Positions 38,899-52,548 of a stretch of 64,000 nucleotides of DNA are shown here, piece by piece; position 1 is the first letter of the stretch; the number at the start of each line of letters is the position of its first letter. The position numbers were made by a program, and so were the translations under genes. Origin of the DNA: Notospermus geniculatus (Eukaryota > Nemertea > Pilidiophora > Heteronemertea > Lineidae); NCBI GenBank assembly GCA_002633025.1, contig NMRB01001202.1:44418-108417 (forward strand). Reading direction: 5' to 3'. Under the pieces are notes generated by a model that had not been told where the DNA came from, ran no database searches, and saw only the letters and a program-made list of their open reading frames with translations.

Positions 38899-41800
38899 AG
38901 ATTCAGATATAAAATAACCTTTGTAGTATCTTTGAAAACTTCGAGGTCATGTTATCTCACCGAATGCTTCCAGTCGTTTCTATCTACACTAAAGTTTTCC
39001 TAAACCAAATTAACACGGCTATGTATCGAAATGACGTCATGAAAATCACACAAAACATTGCTGTCATGTGGTCAAGAGGAATGGACAATGCGCCCGTGGA
39101 GGATGTTTGCGTAGTGCAAGACCCTATTGGGGGGTCTCTTTTTGCTGCTCAACGATGGGCAAAGTCATTAAAAAGCTGTGATGAGTTGCAATATCATGTT
39201 CATCAGTCATGTATGTGATAATGAAAATTACAATATGTGAAGGAAATCAAAGTATGGATTATAGCCATAATAACTGCAGCCATAATGCGTGTTACGTAAT
39301 GTGCAAGTTACGTAATGGTCAACGTAAAGATGTAATCAAAAAATCAAAAAAATCAAATTGCAGAGAATGAACGATGCATGGGACGTTAAACACTTCAGAA
39401 TATTGTGCAGCTAATCGAAATAAATCTACAGTTGATGCATTTATACACTTTGTTGTCCACCTAATTTTTGCACAGGAGCTTAGCCGAGGAACAAATCAAT
39501 TTCGTTGTTACTGTAGGCCTAATCCATTTATTGTAAAACTAAAGATAAAAAGTACAAAAGGGCTAACGCCGAGGCAGGCGATATCCAGAACATGTCAAAT
39601 CCACCCTGATGGGACACTGGCCTTAGATATCAGACTTAGGCTGGGTTTACATAGAGCCACACGAAACACGATCACTCGACACGGTGCATGTACGTTGACA
39701 TACGCGTGTGTTGATGAACTCACAATGGATTTTACAATCTGCCGTTTACATTCGTCTATACGCGCGGGGTTACGTAGAGAGTGGAGTACTGTAGATTCGT
39801 TCTTCTTAGGTTACTTTACTGAACACCCATATGACCGCCTACTCTATTGAATATGCATGGCAAAATAAAGAGCTGTAACGCAAGACTCACTCATTGGTCA
39901 GTTATGTTGAATAGAATTAATAAATTATTTGTATGGACTATATTATTGTGGGCTAGGCAAGCTACAGCATGAATATCTGAAGTGACCTTAGAAGAACGAA
40001 TCTAGAGTATATACACGTTTTGAAGAGAACGAGCATGCTCGTTCTTTCAGGCGTGTGCTGACTTCGTGGGAAGATCTTGCGTTGTTTCGAAGTACGGAGA
40101 TGGGCATTTTAGGATGTTTCCTCATCAAATATCACATCTTTTCTTATTTGCTTCACGAAATGCATGATACCTAATGAAAATAATGCCAAAATTCGAGGCA
40201 TCGTGTCAAACGATAGACACACGATGAAGGCCTATGCAAACCACCGTGTTGGCGTGTCGTAATATCTACGCGTACCGTAGCGTGTATTCCGTGTATCGAC
40301 ACGCTCTATGTAAACACAGTCTTACCCGACATGACAATCCTTTTTGCCTACAAAATGCCACTCGCGCAGATGACGTAGATTTTTTTAAACACTCAGATTA
40401 TTAAAGGAACAATTAATTGGAAATCGTCTGGCAGCGAAGAGGAATTTTAGGCCATCGTAATCGCTTTCCTGCTCCAACAATAAGTAATCCTGGTATGTTG
40501 GGCCTAATAACCAAAATACATGTAGTAAATCACTCTACAAACCCGAAAACTATCAAAGTCGACAGACAACAGTGATACCACGAAACTCCGCAGCCATGAC
40601 CGTCGGTGCGAGACATTTCGATTTTCAGGGAAACGAAGGTACTGACGAATCGAATTTGCATGAAATGTAATTTGACCAAGGAGCTGTCTGTCAGGCGCGA
40701 GGCATACTGATACACATTGATCGACAATGATAAAGACGTAAAACTAAAAATTGTTTTCCTGAGAGGTAGAGTATTCCGATTAATCAATAGCGGACATTAA
40801 GTTACCGTTTTTTTATTTATGGTAATTTCATGATTCTGAAAGTCAACAGAAGAATCGGTTATCAAACTGCAGTGCCAATGCAATGAAATTACATATAGTT
40901 TCTCGTCACCACCCGCCTGTGGTTTTGGCCCCTCATCAAAAAAATCATTATTCCAAAATTTCATTATTTTCAAAAATGGCAAAAAATCTGCCACTGAACT
41001 GCTTTTCCGCCACTTTCAAAAAGCCCACGCACCTTGTATGTCATACTTACAGGTACCAGCTCTCACAGAGCACAAATTGCCTTTCCTAATTGATTTTCAT
41101 TTAAAAAACACATTTTGGACATAAAGTCAGTTTGTGAATGCCAATTAGTGTGTGCGAAAAGGGTTGAAATTTCCCATGAAAAAAATAATGAATAATGAAA
41201 AAACCCTCATTAAATTCAGAAAAATAGCTGACGAGAAACTATAAATGTAATTCCATTGGCCTAACTGTAGTTGTTGCCAAAACGGTTTTAGTACGATTAT
41301 CAAAGAAATAATGCATAATAAATGATAAAACGTCCCTTGGTTGTAAATTCGCAAATTTTGATTGGATGGTGTGGAACAGAAGATTGAATGGAACACAAAC
41401 TGCACTATTTGGTACATCCTGGAAAAAGTTCGGCTATGTCTAAATATTAGGGATGTTTAGAAATCAAACGACAAAAAACGTTAACGGCAACGGTCCGTTA
41501 GCAGGGCATGTTTTGTAACCACTGAGGCTATTGCCCTGAAACTTTGTATACCACTAGGTCAGATGACCTATGGTACCAAGTTTTGGTTCATTCGATTCTT
41601 GGCTTGGCCACTAGGTGACCAAAACCGAAAACACAAAAAAATGCAAAAAAAACCCTGAACTACTGGCTGGATCGTCTCCAAATTTTTGTACTACAGGTAG
41701 GCCTACATCTAATAAGGATACATGACATACCTAACAGGTTTTGATTTGACCTACTTTTCAAGGTCACAGAGGTCAAAGTTCAAATTTTTCGGCATGATTC

Positions 41801-41908
41801 TACCTCAAAAATGGCCGCGATGCGGCGATCATTAAAAAATGGCTCTGGGCCTATATCTCGTAAATTACTGCAACTGCAATAGAATGTTTTGACATCGATC
41901 GTATGTAT

Positions 41909-42693
41909 TCACGCATATGGGCGGTTATTTCCGCAGAATCAGACGTGCCTGTCGTGCGAGTGAAACAGACTATGTAGACGTGAGTGTAGCGTGCGTGAAG
42001 CAGACGTAGACGTGTTTGGTGTGTGTATGAAGCAAACATTAGAACTGTGAAAATAATATCAATGACCATGAAAAAATCATATGTCAACGTGAAAAATATC
42101 ACATGCGTCAATCAGACGTTGGGTGGCGCTGCAGTCGATTGCAGCGCCACCCAACGTCTTATCAGCGCATAAGAAATTTTTCACGTTGACATTATGATTT
42201 TTTCAAGCACGTCTAATTTCTGCGGAAATAACCACCCGTAGTTATTTCCGCAGAAATTAGACGTGCATGTGGTGAGAGTGAAGAAGACGTAGACGTGTAG
42301 CATGTGTTTGGTGGTAGAAAAAATCACATGTCAACATGAAAAATATCATATGCGTGAATCAGACGTTGGGTGGCGCTGCAGTCGATGAATTCGTTTGTAA
42401 ACACACAGCAGTGAGGAAAATATCAATGGCCATGAAAAAATCATAGGTCAACGTGAAAAATTTCTTATGCGTTGAGAAGACGTTGGGTGGCGCTGCAATC
42501 GACTGCAGCGCCACCCAACGTCTGATTGTCGCATATGATAGTTTTCACGTTGACATATGATTTTTTCATGGTCATTGATATCATTTTCACAGTTCTAATG
42601 TTTGCTTCATACACACACCAAACACGTCTACGTCTGCTTCACTCACACGACAGGCACGTCTAATTCTGCGGAAATAACCGCCCATACACGCAT
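41909..42693. mobile_element. Large foldback element with nested inverted copies
   Basis: The outer arms, from GGGCGGTTATTTCCGCAG and its complement, run over 200 bp. Inside, TTGGGTGGCGCTGCA occurs three times in plus orientation (42119, 42366, 42484) and its complement twice (42138, 42505). The structure looks like several foldback copies joined head to head. Confidence 0.85.
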
Positions 42694-43099
42694 CCTCTAT
42701 GCGCAAATCGAATTTTGACCCTTTTAGACGTCAAATACAGTGGCCAGTCGGCCATCATGAAAATGAGACTTTAGCCAATATCTCATGAAGAACAGCAGCT
42801 AGAATGTCGTAACTTGGTACGAATATGTATCCAGATGACCTCTATACGTTTGCTTCATTTTAACTCTATTGCACTTCAAATATGGCCGCCCGTCGTCCAT
42901 GTTGAAAAATGATTTTTGGCTCATATCATATGATACCGCAAAGAAATTTCTAACCTGGTATAATGATTTGACACCTGTTGTTCGTTCTTCTGGTCATTCA
43001 TCCAGGTGAGCACATGGTCCGTGGACCATTTCATCCAACATTTGAACAACTTTTTCCACAGCAAACAAGTTACACATTACAATAACATTTGAACAAAAT

Positions 43100-44073
43100 A
43101 CACTGACTGGCCATAAGTATTGCAACATAGTTTTTTTTCTGGATTTCTATCATACATTTACTACTTTTACATCTATTTTCAAATATAGGGGGCCTATGGC
43201 AAAACATGCTGTTGGCCATACGGACTGAAAAATCTCACTGCTGATGAAAATATCAAGCCATGAAAAAGAACTATCAAAACATGAAAATGACAAAATCTTC
43301 ATGTGATACTGGTCATTCTTTCCTTTTCACGATAACGAAGCCTGATGATGAGCAAGGATTTACAAGAAAAAAATAGAAAAATATCGACTGTGAACAAAGA
43401 TATCTGATATTATCGAAAATTATCAAAAACTGAAAAAGTGAGATTTTGCATGAGATTACGCTGCTGATGTAAAGCTGACATCCCATGTGTCCCACCATGC
43501 TAGTTTCATCCAATGAAAAGCCACAGTTATCAAGACAATTTAACGTATCAAAAAAACCTCGATTTTTGAAAAAAATGGGCATTTTTTTGTGTCAAATAAC
43601 ACGAAAATGATGCGCATTTTCAGCTTAATTTTTTCGCAGTTGTGAATAAATTTCGGTTGTCTTCATTTTGTAAAAAATTGGTATTCTTGCACTTCAAAAT
43701 GTTCGAGATATCAAATTGGTGATATTTTGATATTCTGATATTTTCGTGATATATTCACTTTTCCTTAAACCTTTTCCAACCAACACGCTTATTACACCTC
43801 AAAGTATCACATCCACATTTGAAAATCAACGACTGATGACTGACTACCGAGAAATTAAGAAAAAAAACCATTAGGGACACACACCGCATGAGCTACTGCA
43901 AAATCTTGTCCGCAGTCAGGTGTACTTCACTGCGGACAGAAATTAGGTCATCCAGGTGTGCTGTGTGTATTTATATATCGTGGTATGCAGGGCTGGCCTA
44001 ATACATTAGTTTCGCAGTAGCTCACGCGGACTGTGCCCCTTATGCTATGTTGCAATGCTGGCCAGTGAGTGTG
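43100..44073. mobile_element. TIR element with ACTGGCCA ends
   Basis: ACACTGACTGGCCATAAGTA (left) against ACACTCACTGGCCA (right, inverted), both leading to TTGCAACATAG. About 450 bp of its left part occurs inverted at 54375-54725. The ends resemble Tc1/mariner-type termini, but no transposase was found. Confidence 0.7.
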
Positions 44074-44079
44074 CTCCTC

Positions 44080-44190
44080 TACTGTAGAGTACCGAGAGAG
44101 ATATACTATGTAGAATACCGTGAGAGATGGACTAGTGTAGTGTGGAATATCGTTGGAGATTTGTACTGTAGAATACCGTGAGTGATATAC
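44080..44190 (+). repeat. Minisatellite, TAGAATACCGTGAGAGAT type, left part
   Basis: Three to four imperfect units of about 32-36 bp. The same repeat continues at 45888-45965 after an inserted element, and forms a longer array at 59210-59715. Confidence 0.75.
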
Positions 44191-45889
44191 CGGTGCAACG
44201 TAAACGAGTGTACCCGTCATCGATCGTCCGCCGGACGCTCAGTAACAATTTGGTGGTGTAAACCATTGTCCGGCGGACAGATAATTATAACCGCTTGCTG
44301 TAAATGGATGTCCGTGGAGGACTGGGATTTATGCCTAGAGCTGTCACTGAATGTCCGAACTGCGTGTACCGTTCAGATTCATCCAAGTATGCAAAATCGA
44401 ATTCCCACGGCTGAACTTTACCTTGGTTTCGGATTCTAGTATCGGAAACCATACTGTGTTGGTCATGGTGTCCGTCTGTGTATCTGTCCGTCTGTCAGTT
44501 CAGTCTGTCACAACTGTAACTTTGTCCCTGCAAGAGCTACAGACCTGGGTGTGACCTACCCCTAGGTAACATGACCTGAGCTACAAGATGGAATGAAAAT
44601 TTCAGGTCTCCGATACCTGGTTCATGGTGAAATTGATATATTAAAAGTTGAAATTTTGTCTGTCACTTTCTTGAATAACTCGTCTCCGAGGCCAGGTAGA
44701 GCACTAGTAACAAGTTCCTTCCCTATGTTTTTGGCCCTCGGCAAGATACGGGCATTTATTCTCCAGGTTGAGCATCATAATGATATTGATATATCAAATT
44801 TGATATTTTGACATATCGCGAGATCTACCACAGTATGTGACTTGAAACTGGTATTACAACATCATAGCTCATCCAAGGATGTTATTGCAACTGAAATTTT
44901 CTGTTTGCACCTGCTCGGTCACATGATATTTGCTGACATCATGGCGAGATTTGATATTCAAATTTGATAACATGAGATAATTCAGAATCTGGTGATGGTA
45001 GAAGCCTAAAACCTTCACCTACACCAAGGTTATCACGGATGAGCTTTCAGATTACGCAGTGACCTGGACAGTTGACCTTGACCTCTGGACGGTCAGAGGT
45101 CAAGGTCAAGGTCAAACACTTCTAAAGTGCAAGTCTTCTCAGGATTTCAGGAGAAACTAATTAGAAGCTTGAACTACATCTCCACACGTTTTATTTGAAT
45201 TATTTCAATTTATATAGGCTATTAGGCCTTAACACAGTACTTATTGATCAAAATTAGAGGCATCCAGAAACCCCCAACGAACGATGAATTCAGCAAAAAT
45301 TTACATGATATACGGAAAACATGGCCATTCCTGAAGTTTGCTTAAATTTGTTTAAAAAAATACTTCTCCGCATCGTCGTGAAGTTGAGAACATTTAAAAA
45401 AAATATGTCTACAAAATTCGACCAAGAGGAAGACGATCACCATAACAGAGTGGTGCCTAAAGATTATGAATATACCTGAAATGTCGGAGCAAATGACTTA
45501 TTAACGAAGAAAGAGTAAAGGTTTGCTGTGGGATTCGAACCTGCAACTGGTGAACCTGTGATCTGAAAGAAGAGAACGAGTGACTGCTAGTGAGCTAGGC
45601 TATTGGGGCGATCTGCTCGATCTGCTCGGACCACGATTTTATTTGCCCCTTATTCCAAATCTATTGACTTGCCTTCGCTGTGACGCACAATAGGCCAAAG
45701 GCCTATCAGACCTGAACAATGGTCGGACGGTCATTTACGGGCGGACAACCGTTGACACTACTGTTGTAACGTTACAGAATGTCCCTATAATTCATAGTCC
45801 GGCGGACTGGGAATGACGGCCTTCGGCCGTCATTCCCAGTCCGCTGGACACTGGCTAACAGGGTACATTCATTAACGTTACACCGGTAC
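44190..45889. mobile_element. 1.7-kb TIR element inserted in a minisatellite
   Basis: CCGGTGCAACGTAAACGAGT is mirrored by CATTAACGTTACACCGG, with TA at both edges. Next inside are GTCCGCCGGAC motifs, and at 45799-45846 a near-perfect palindrome around GGCCTTCGGCC. Both flanks are the same minisatellite. Contains a GGTCAAGGTCAAGGTCAA run and a tRNA-like segment. Confidence 0.7.
45523..45607 (-). other. tRNA-like sequence with long variable region
   Basis: On the minus strand GGTTCGAATCCCA (box B) follows a CCTAGCTCACTAG region by about 60 nt, with a long intervening arm as in serine-type tRNAs. The pairing is poor; probably a pseudogene or SINE relic. Confidence 0.4.
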
Positions 45890-46708
45890 TACTCTACGGT
45901 AGATTACCGAGAAAGGTGCTACACTGTAGATTATCGTGAGAAATGCTTAAGGCATATTGCTACAAGACAGTGTAGCAGAAGTGAAGCAATGCTATAGAGG
46001 TTCTTCACCGACGTCACAACGCAATGCTAATGAGCTAATTAATACATAATTAGCCATGTGCTTGGCAGTCGTAATACACTACAACTCTATGTAATTCAGC
46101 ACTAATTGTCTGTTTTTACAACAGACGGGTGTCATTCAATCATCAGACTGCTGTAGAACATGCGATTTTATTTGACAAATCATATATTAAGAAACTGAAA
46201 TGATAAGAAAGGTAGTTTGGAAAATATTCCAGTTAAATCTGATTTCTTTCAGTAAACCCCATTGACACTGACGGCCAATATGGCCGCATCAGTTCCTATT
46301 AACCCTATGCTAATTAGGGTGTGACGTCACGTGAAGAACCTCTACGCTGTAGGGTAATGTGAGAAATATTTTATCACATCATATCAGAACTGAACTTAAA
46401 AAGTGTTAAATCATGATGCATGTATGCTACTACATGCAATTCGAAAACGATTTTTTACCACCTGTGGCACTCCTCCGACCGAATGAAAAATGTCAGATGT
46501 TATCAGCAATTTTAAATGAGATAATTTTCCTCGGGTAGATTTTCCGTACAAAGGATTGCTTAACGAATGTTCCACCATCATTCATTTTAATTCCAGAAAT
46601 ATTCACAGCTGTGAGCAGTTTTGATGTCTGGGCCGGCCGTGGAAGTATTTCTTTGGACGGCGTGTTTAATTTTTAAGGCTGTTTAGACTATTTTAATTTT
46701 TTTTTTCG

Positions 46709-46990
46709 TCTAAGCCCGGTGGTCGAGTGGTTAGCGCGCTTGACTACCAAACTGTACAATGGGTCGGCGCGAGTTCGACTCTCCGGGCGAAGGCATATAA
46801 TTGTGGAACAAAATGTAAAAAAATTCGAGGGTCCGTCGGATGGGACAAAAAGCCGTGGTCCCTTGTACCTGAGTGTCTATGCCAGGGCAAGTAAAAGACC
46901 CCACACAGGTGGAATGTAGCCTGTCGTGGACTCCATACCTCCGGCAAAAACCCAACAGGGTTACGACGCCGGTAAATGATATATGATATA
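46709..46990 (+). mobile_element. tRNA-headed SINE, copy in unit 2
   Basis: Same structure as the 31.84-kb copy, and part of the duplicated cassette, with an insertion in the GCATATAATTG linker. It ends in ATGATATATGATATATACGA. Confidence 0.85.
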
Positions 46991-47505
46991 TACGATAATT
47001 TCTTTGGATTGAGGAGAATAGTTTTACCTCTGTACTCGATCCGAAATTTCCCTTCGCCTGCTGCACCAATATCATAGAACCCGCGTGACTACGAAGTAAT
47101 TGTAAATAAAACCGACTCTTCTTTCTGACGTCACGGTTTAATAGGGAGGTTTAGAAATCAAACAATAAACTTAAACGTTAACGACAACTTTATTCTTGTA
47201 CCGAAAATGCAATATAAAATCTGGTGTTAATGTGTAGAATGAAAAATAACGCTGTCGTAAAGGTTACGTTTATCGTTTTATTTCTAAACCTCCCTCGTTT
47301 ATCGTTTTATTTCTAAACCTCCCTGTTAACTGGGACAAAGCATTTTAGTGTTCGCTGTGAAGGTGGATCATCAAATCTATATTGGAATGACCATCTTTGA
47401 AACACATACTACATGTACTCAACCTGCCAGAAGAACAGTGATTTACCACAGAACCGATAAGTGTACACCGCAGCACTCGATTCATCATAATTTAAACAAT
47501 GAACG

Positions 47506-48530
47506 TTACTGTTGAGAGTAAACTTCTACAAATTTTAAACCTTGCCTTCTATCGTATTTGGAAGGGTAAGAAAAAAGCATCACTATTTTACCATTCGGAG
47601 TGAATCTTGTGGTAATGGTGCTTATGATCCTGTTTCGCTTAAAAGAAAATAAAATTATCATCGGTTTCAAAGACCTGGTCGCGAACAATGGTCTTAACGT
47701 CCGACACTTGAAATCGTAACCCAAAAATAACATTTTTTCGTAAGCCACAGTTCTTCGGTTGTAAAACTCAAAATATCTTTGGTGCTGTTGACTCCATATT
47801 GAAAATTGATAGCCGTAACTATAGGATGATTTAGCTCCAATTATCTGACCGACATACCCGTTTTTCGATCGAAAAAGAAAGAAACCGGGTTTCCTTGTGT
47901 CACAGTCAATGATCACGTCACCTTCAGCTGTGAACCCGTTATCTTCCATTTTGTTACATGCATGCGGGAGTTTGAGGGCGACTGCATCTGACAAAACGAT
48001 TGATTTACTTGATTTAATGAATGACATCGTGTGGACAGTTGCTGTGGCGCTCTCCGAGAAATCATGCCTGCACATGATCATGACTTTGTCTTTTTCAACT
48101 TCTGGACTATATGTTCTCGATGACTGACTGCACGGATCAAATTTCGGTATCTTCATCGTAAACTCGATTGTTTGATTAAACAGATTGAGAAGGTGAAACA
48201 TTTTTTTTCTTGCCTGGCTTCAAAACTGAAAAATCAAAAACCTTCTATCCCGTAGACTCTGAATTGACCCTAGTTGGTACATGTAGGAAGTTGGGTATTT
48301 TACCGAGTGCCAAAGTTGAAAAGTGTTATTTTTAAGACTATAGATTCTGACATTGTTCGGGTATATACCACCCTTTGAAGTAATTAATAAATATCCAGAA
48401 CGCGTGTAATACCACCATTGATCCCGACCAGCGCGAAACTTGAACGGCGGATTAAGCGTCGTCCTAGCTGTTCGTTTGTATAATATCTTACTTCCCCGTT
48501 GCTTGACGAACAAACCGATAATTTCATAAG
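47506..48530 (-). pseudogene. ORF B, unit 2, frameshifted
   Basis: Two open segments, 48513-48220 and 48201-47506, together cover the family. They are offset by an indel in a T-rich stretch near 48200-48230, where the other copies read through RRFLIFxTFGQAR. The C-terminus ends YSQQ as in unit 1. Confidence 0.7.
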
Positions 48531-48598
48531 TAACATGTTACGGGAAAACAATGCTTTCCAAAGAGTTCGTCAAAATGTCACAATATCGTAGATTTTAC

Positions 48599-49734
48599 TG
48601 AAGGGATACCTAACAGATCGGCACAGGCCTACCGGCGGTCTCAGAACGAAACCTAGTGTGCGGCAGCCCATAACCATATCTCATTGATCGACTCGGGCGG
48701 AATTCCCCGCGTTTCCTGCGATTTTCGGTTTTGTTTTGCACTTAATTGCTTGATGATTTTTATGAAGTGTCCGTTTTAACTAATAGTAAACTTATAGTCT
48801 GCTTAAGTCATCTGGAGCTCGATGGGCGTATGTCAATCAAACCCCTAGTAACCGGACAACAATGAACTCAGGGTTGACTCTGAACGGTCCAACACACATT
48901 GTTTTCTAACCAGCTGAACCTTGGCTCGAAATAGAACGTGCAACCAGGCCTTGTTTCGAAATTGAACACAGGCATAGGCATGGGATTGGCTGGAAGCGTC
49001 ACGTCAATAAAAAGCATTTCAATAGCCAAACTTCACTAACAATAAAGTCTGGCAACATCTAACTTTGACCCAATGGAATGCGGAAGTTAGGAAATTGATA
49101 GTTGGATTTTCCACGAACCTTTAATCACAGGCGGCTATTGAATAGCCAATGGACGAGCGCGAACAATAGGGGAACGACCACAAATGATCGACAGGCATGA
49201 TTAAAAACCGCAAAACTCTGTCAAATTACATGACTTCCGCATTCCATTGGGTCGAAGTTAGATGTTGCCAGACTTTACCAAGGTCTGCCTGACAACCAAA
49301 GGTCCTCCCATCGAGCTCCAGACGATTTAAACGTACTGTAGTCCTCCAGGTGCATATAGAGAGATTTTGGTGGTATCCGAGTGAAATCTTCACGTATTCC
49401 AGAAAATGTGAATCAGGGCATTTTTAGACCTTAATTAGTCTATAACGGGTGACTGAAATGATTTTTTTGGAGAAAACTCTCTATAGGCACCTGAAGACTG
49501 CTTGTCTTTATGCAATGGTATAATCCGGAACTGCGCAGACCGTAGCCAAGATTCAGTATTTCGCCCCGAAGATGAAATTTTAGGGTAAGTTAATTAATCA
49601 CGTTACTGCTAACCCAAATTCACAAGAATATACGGAGCAGGTTTTATACTTAAGTTTATTACTTTAGAAAAATATCGATTTTTCAATTTTATGCGTGCAT
49701 TATTTGGTGCTAGGTATCCCTTCACCTTAAGCAG
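48599..49734. mobile_element. 1.1-kb foldback element between ORF A and ORF B, unit 2
   Basis: TGAAGGGATACCTAACA is mirrored by TGCTAGGTATCCCTTCA. Inner inverted pairs are GAGCTCGATGGG/CCCATCGAGCTC and GTCTGGCAACATCTAACTT with its complement near 49260. It replaces about 80 bp present in units 1 and 3. Confidence 0.85.
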
Positions 49735-49793
49735 CCTTTACATGATGACTTCATAAGCTTTACCACTTCCAGCAACTGCCATTGAACGTCTCG

Positions 49794-50767
49794 CTAAGAA
49801 GGGCCTGCTGTGTGAATATACACTTCGTTCATCACTAGAATCCCATTTGCTAACCTCCGGCTAATTTCATACACGTGTCCGTTTGCGTCATATCCAAAAT
49901 CATTAATATCCTGAAAACTGTGAAACTCTACAACAGACTGCGTAAGGAACCTCCCCGTGTCCCCAGAGTAAAGTCTATTGCTTCCGGCCTGAATAATCGG
50001 ATCAAAATTGAAGCCTATGAATCGTGTCTCGCATTTCTCGTCGTGGCAGGTCGTCGTGGCAGGTTGTGTATCTAAAAGGCGAACCTGGATAACCATCAAG
50101 TAGCGCAGCAAAATCCATTTTGTATTTTGCAACAAAACGATTGAAATAAATTCTAGCTGCCTTTTTGTGAAATAAAGTAATCATTAAAAATCTTTTTGTA
50201 AGGGACTTAAAACATAGAAAGAAGTTTGAAATTATCGTAGCGGCATCGCAATATCGACGAGGCAACTGCGCCCCGTCCTGGAAGCACATTTGTCCGAATT
50301 GGTCTGCCACGTCATACGTCATCAATAACACCCCACTTAGTTTAATTAATGCATATTTCTTCCATACATATAAAAAAATATTTCTAGTCCTGATAATATC
50401 CGCTAAGTTTTTTTCCCACGGAGTTTTTGATGTACGATTTGTCCTTTTCGCTGATGTGTATGGAAACAAACTTCCTGGTGTTGAGGTCGAAGGCAAAAAT
50501 ATTTGGCTCATGAGTTGGGGAGGCAAAAAATACAAAATTTTGATAGCTGTTCAAAATTTCGAAACGCTCTGGTAAACTATTCTTTTCGGAAAACCATATA
50601 TTAACTGTTATGGCATACTCAAGTTTTGTTTTGTTGAATTCAAATATCAGGAAATTGTCTCTTGACACAGCAAGAACGGAGCTTTTCTGATCGCCAAACA
50701 TATGTTGAAACATATGCATTCCGTCCGGAATTGGCGGTACTATGCGAGCTTTGCTTGTTGAGGTCAT
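49794..50767 (-). pseudogene. ORF A, unit 2, frameshifted
   Basis: ATG at 50767 (MTSTSKARIVPPIP) opens correctly through TVNIWFSEKN, where units 1 and 3 are shifted. It then loses frame at a seven-T run near 50405. A 13-bp tandem duplication near 50040-50060 (GTCGTGGCAGG present twice) shifts it again. The final frame ends at 49794. Confidence 0.7.
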
Positions 50768-52095
50768 CCTTAAAAACCGCTATGAAATTCAATGTCTCTT
50801 AACGTGGAGTGTGACGTCAAATTCTTGTGTGCAGGTCGGGAAAAGCAATAGTAACCAGCTCTATGTAACCTAAAGCGCATGGCTGCGCTGTGGTATGCTT
50901 TATCAGCTATTAAAGGGACCTACATCAAAGGTTGTGCCAGCAACTGAGAAACAATGAATTCTGGCCCAAATGTTGACATATAGTACATTATATTACTTGC
51001 AATATATTTCGCAGTTTGATCCTCACACCATCCTGCACATGCCGATTGGGAGCTGCCTGTACTGTCCTTTTAAAAATGGTGATATTTAGATACCTACCCT
51101 GATCTGAAACATCCCACTTCCCTTTGAAAATCGTGCATCCTCCAGCCCGAGACATATCCCTTGTTGCCTGTTAAGTTGGCACGCAGATTTTAGCACTATC
51201 GGCAGGATAATAAAAGTAGTACAGCCTTGCCATGTTATGCACATGACACTGCAGTACAAAGACGACGGAGAGGGCACTGACCCAAGATCCGGGCTGATCA
51301 GAGCCTTATTGCTAATTAAGTGGTGAAAAATCGATCCTTCAGATTTTTCCATTGAGTGTATCTTCAGGGATATTTAAATAAACTGTTGAAAAAATATAAG
51401 CACATGTAGTAGATTCACATAAAAGTGCATTTTGAAGCAGTGTTTCCGGAATAATCCTGTTGATTGGTGATATTATCACAGAATTGCGGAACCTCACGAT
51501 TGGATACCACTGCCTATGTGTCCAAATATCGCCGGTACAGGCGTAGACTCGTTCCTGATCGCACAGCTAGGGCTAAAAGCACAGCAGGCAAAGCGATCGT
51601 GAACCAGTCTAAAACATGCGTTGATTGGTGCAGAAATGGTGCGGCAACGTCGGGAACCAGGCTAATCAAGGCGATGACTGTATCGATGCGCATGCACCAG
51701 GTAGAGTGATATTGCTTCTTCAAATTAGATACGAGTTATGGCGTCAGTCACACCATTCATCGCAGACCGGGCTTCAATCACGACAAACATCTGCACTGGT
51801 GTGATTGGGATTAGGTTTTAGAAATCACGTGCACCCCATCCATGTCATCTGTCGTTATGTCTTGGTAGAGGGCAGAGTATGGGATCTGTGGATTTTGACG
51901 ACGATCTTCATTGGAAATAGGGCAATCCTCTGTGAATGGCGTCCGAACTGTCTTTTCCGTTCAAAACTCAGAGCTATTCAATGGTCAGGTCCTACTCATT
52001 GTCTACATAACATAGCGAAGATATTGGTGCCATACCAGAAAAAAAATCAGGGGGAACAACGCTCCAGGCGCAAATGAATTTGCCCCATTCCTGAA

Positions 52096-52548
52096 ATGCC
52101 CGAACCCACTGACGCGTTTTCACGCAGCGGGAAAACGCAGCGGCAGAAAATGCTTTGTTAAAAGGCAGCCGACCGAGAAAATAACAAAGGAATTGTCGGG
52201 CAGTGACGAAACCGCGGCGGCAAAACGCGTCAGTGGGTTCAGGCCTTTTCCACTATAGCGGATTGCGCCGCGTCTTGCGGCGAGCGGAGCGGTTTTCACA
52301 GGCATTGGGATAATCAATAGGCCATTGTATTGTTACACCGTCGAATGATTGTCCAAAGGCCTGTGAAAACCGCACCGCTCGCCGGAAACTGGCTTTAAAG
52401 GCCTGAACCCACTGTCGCGTTTTCCCGCCGCGGTTTCATCACTGCCCGACAAATTCTTTGTTATATCCTCGGTCCGCTGCCTTTTAACAAAGCATTTTCT
52501 GCCGGTGCAGTTTCCCGCTGCGGGAAAACGCGTCAGTGGGTTCGGGCC
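52096..52548. mobile_element. Pair of inverted GC-rich MITEs
   Basis: 52096-52243 and 52401-52548 are inverted copies of each other, and each also has inverted ends (CCGAACCCACTGACGCGTTT against CGCGTCAGTGGGTTC). They flank 157 bp that itself has GGCCTGTGAAAACCGC-type inverted arms. Confidence 0.7.

Noticed and set aside
38949-39218. Open frame MLSHRMLPVVSIYTKVFLNQ, repeated at 55712
   Set aside because: It lies in duplicated flanking DNA. Most base differences change amino acids and an indel alters the end, so there is no sign of coding constraint.
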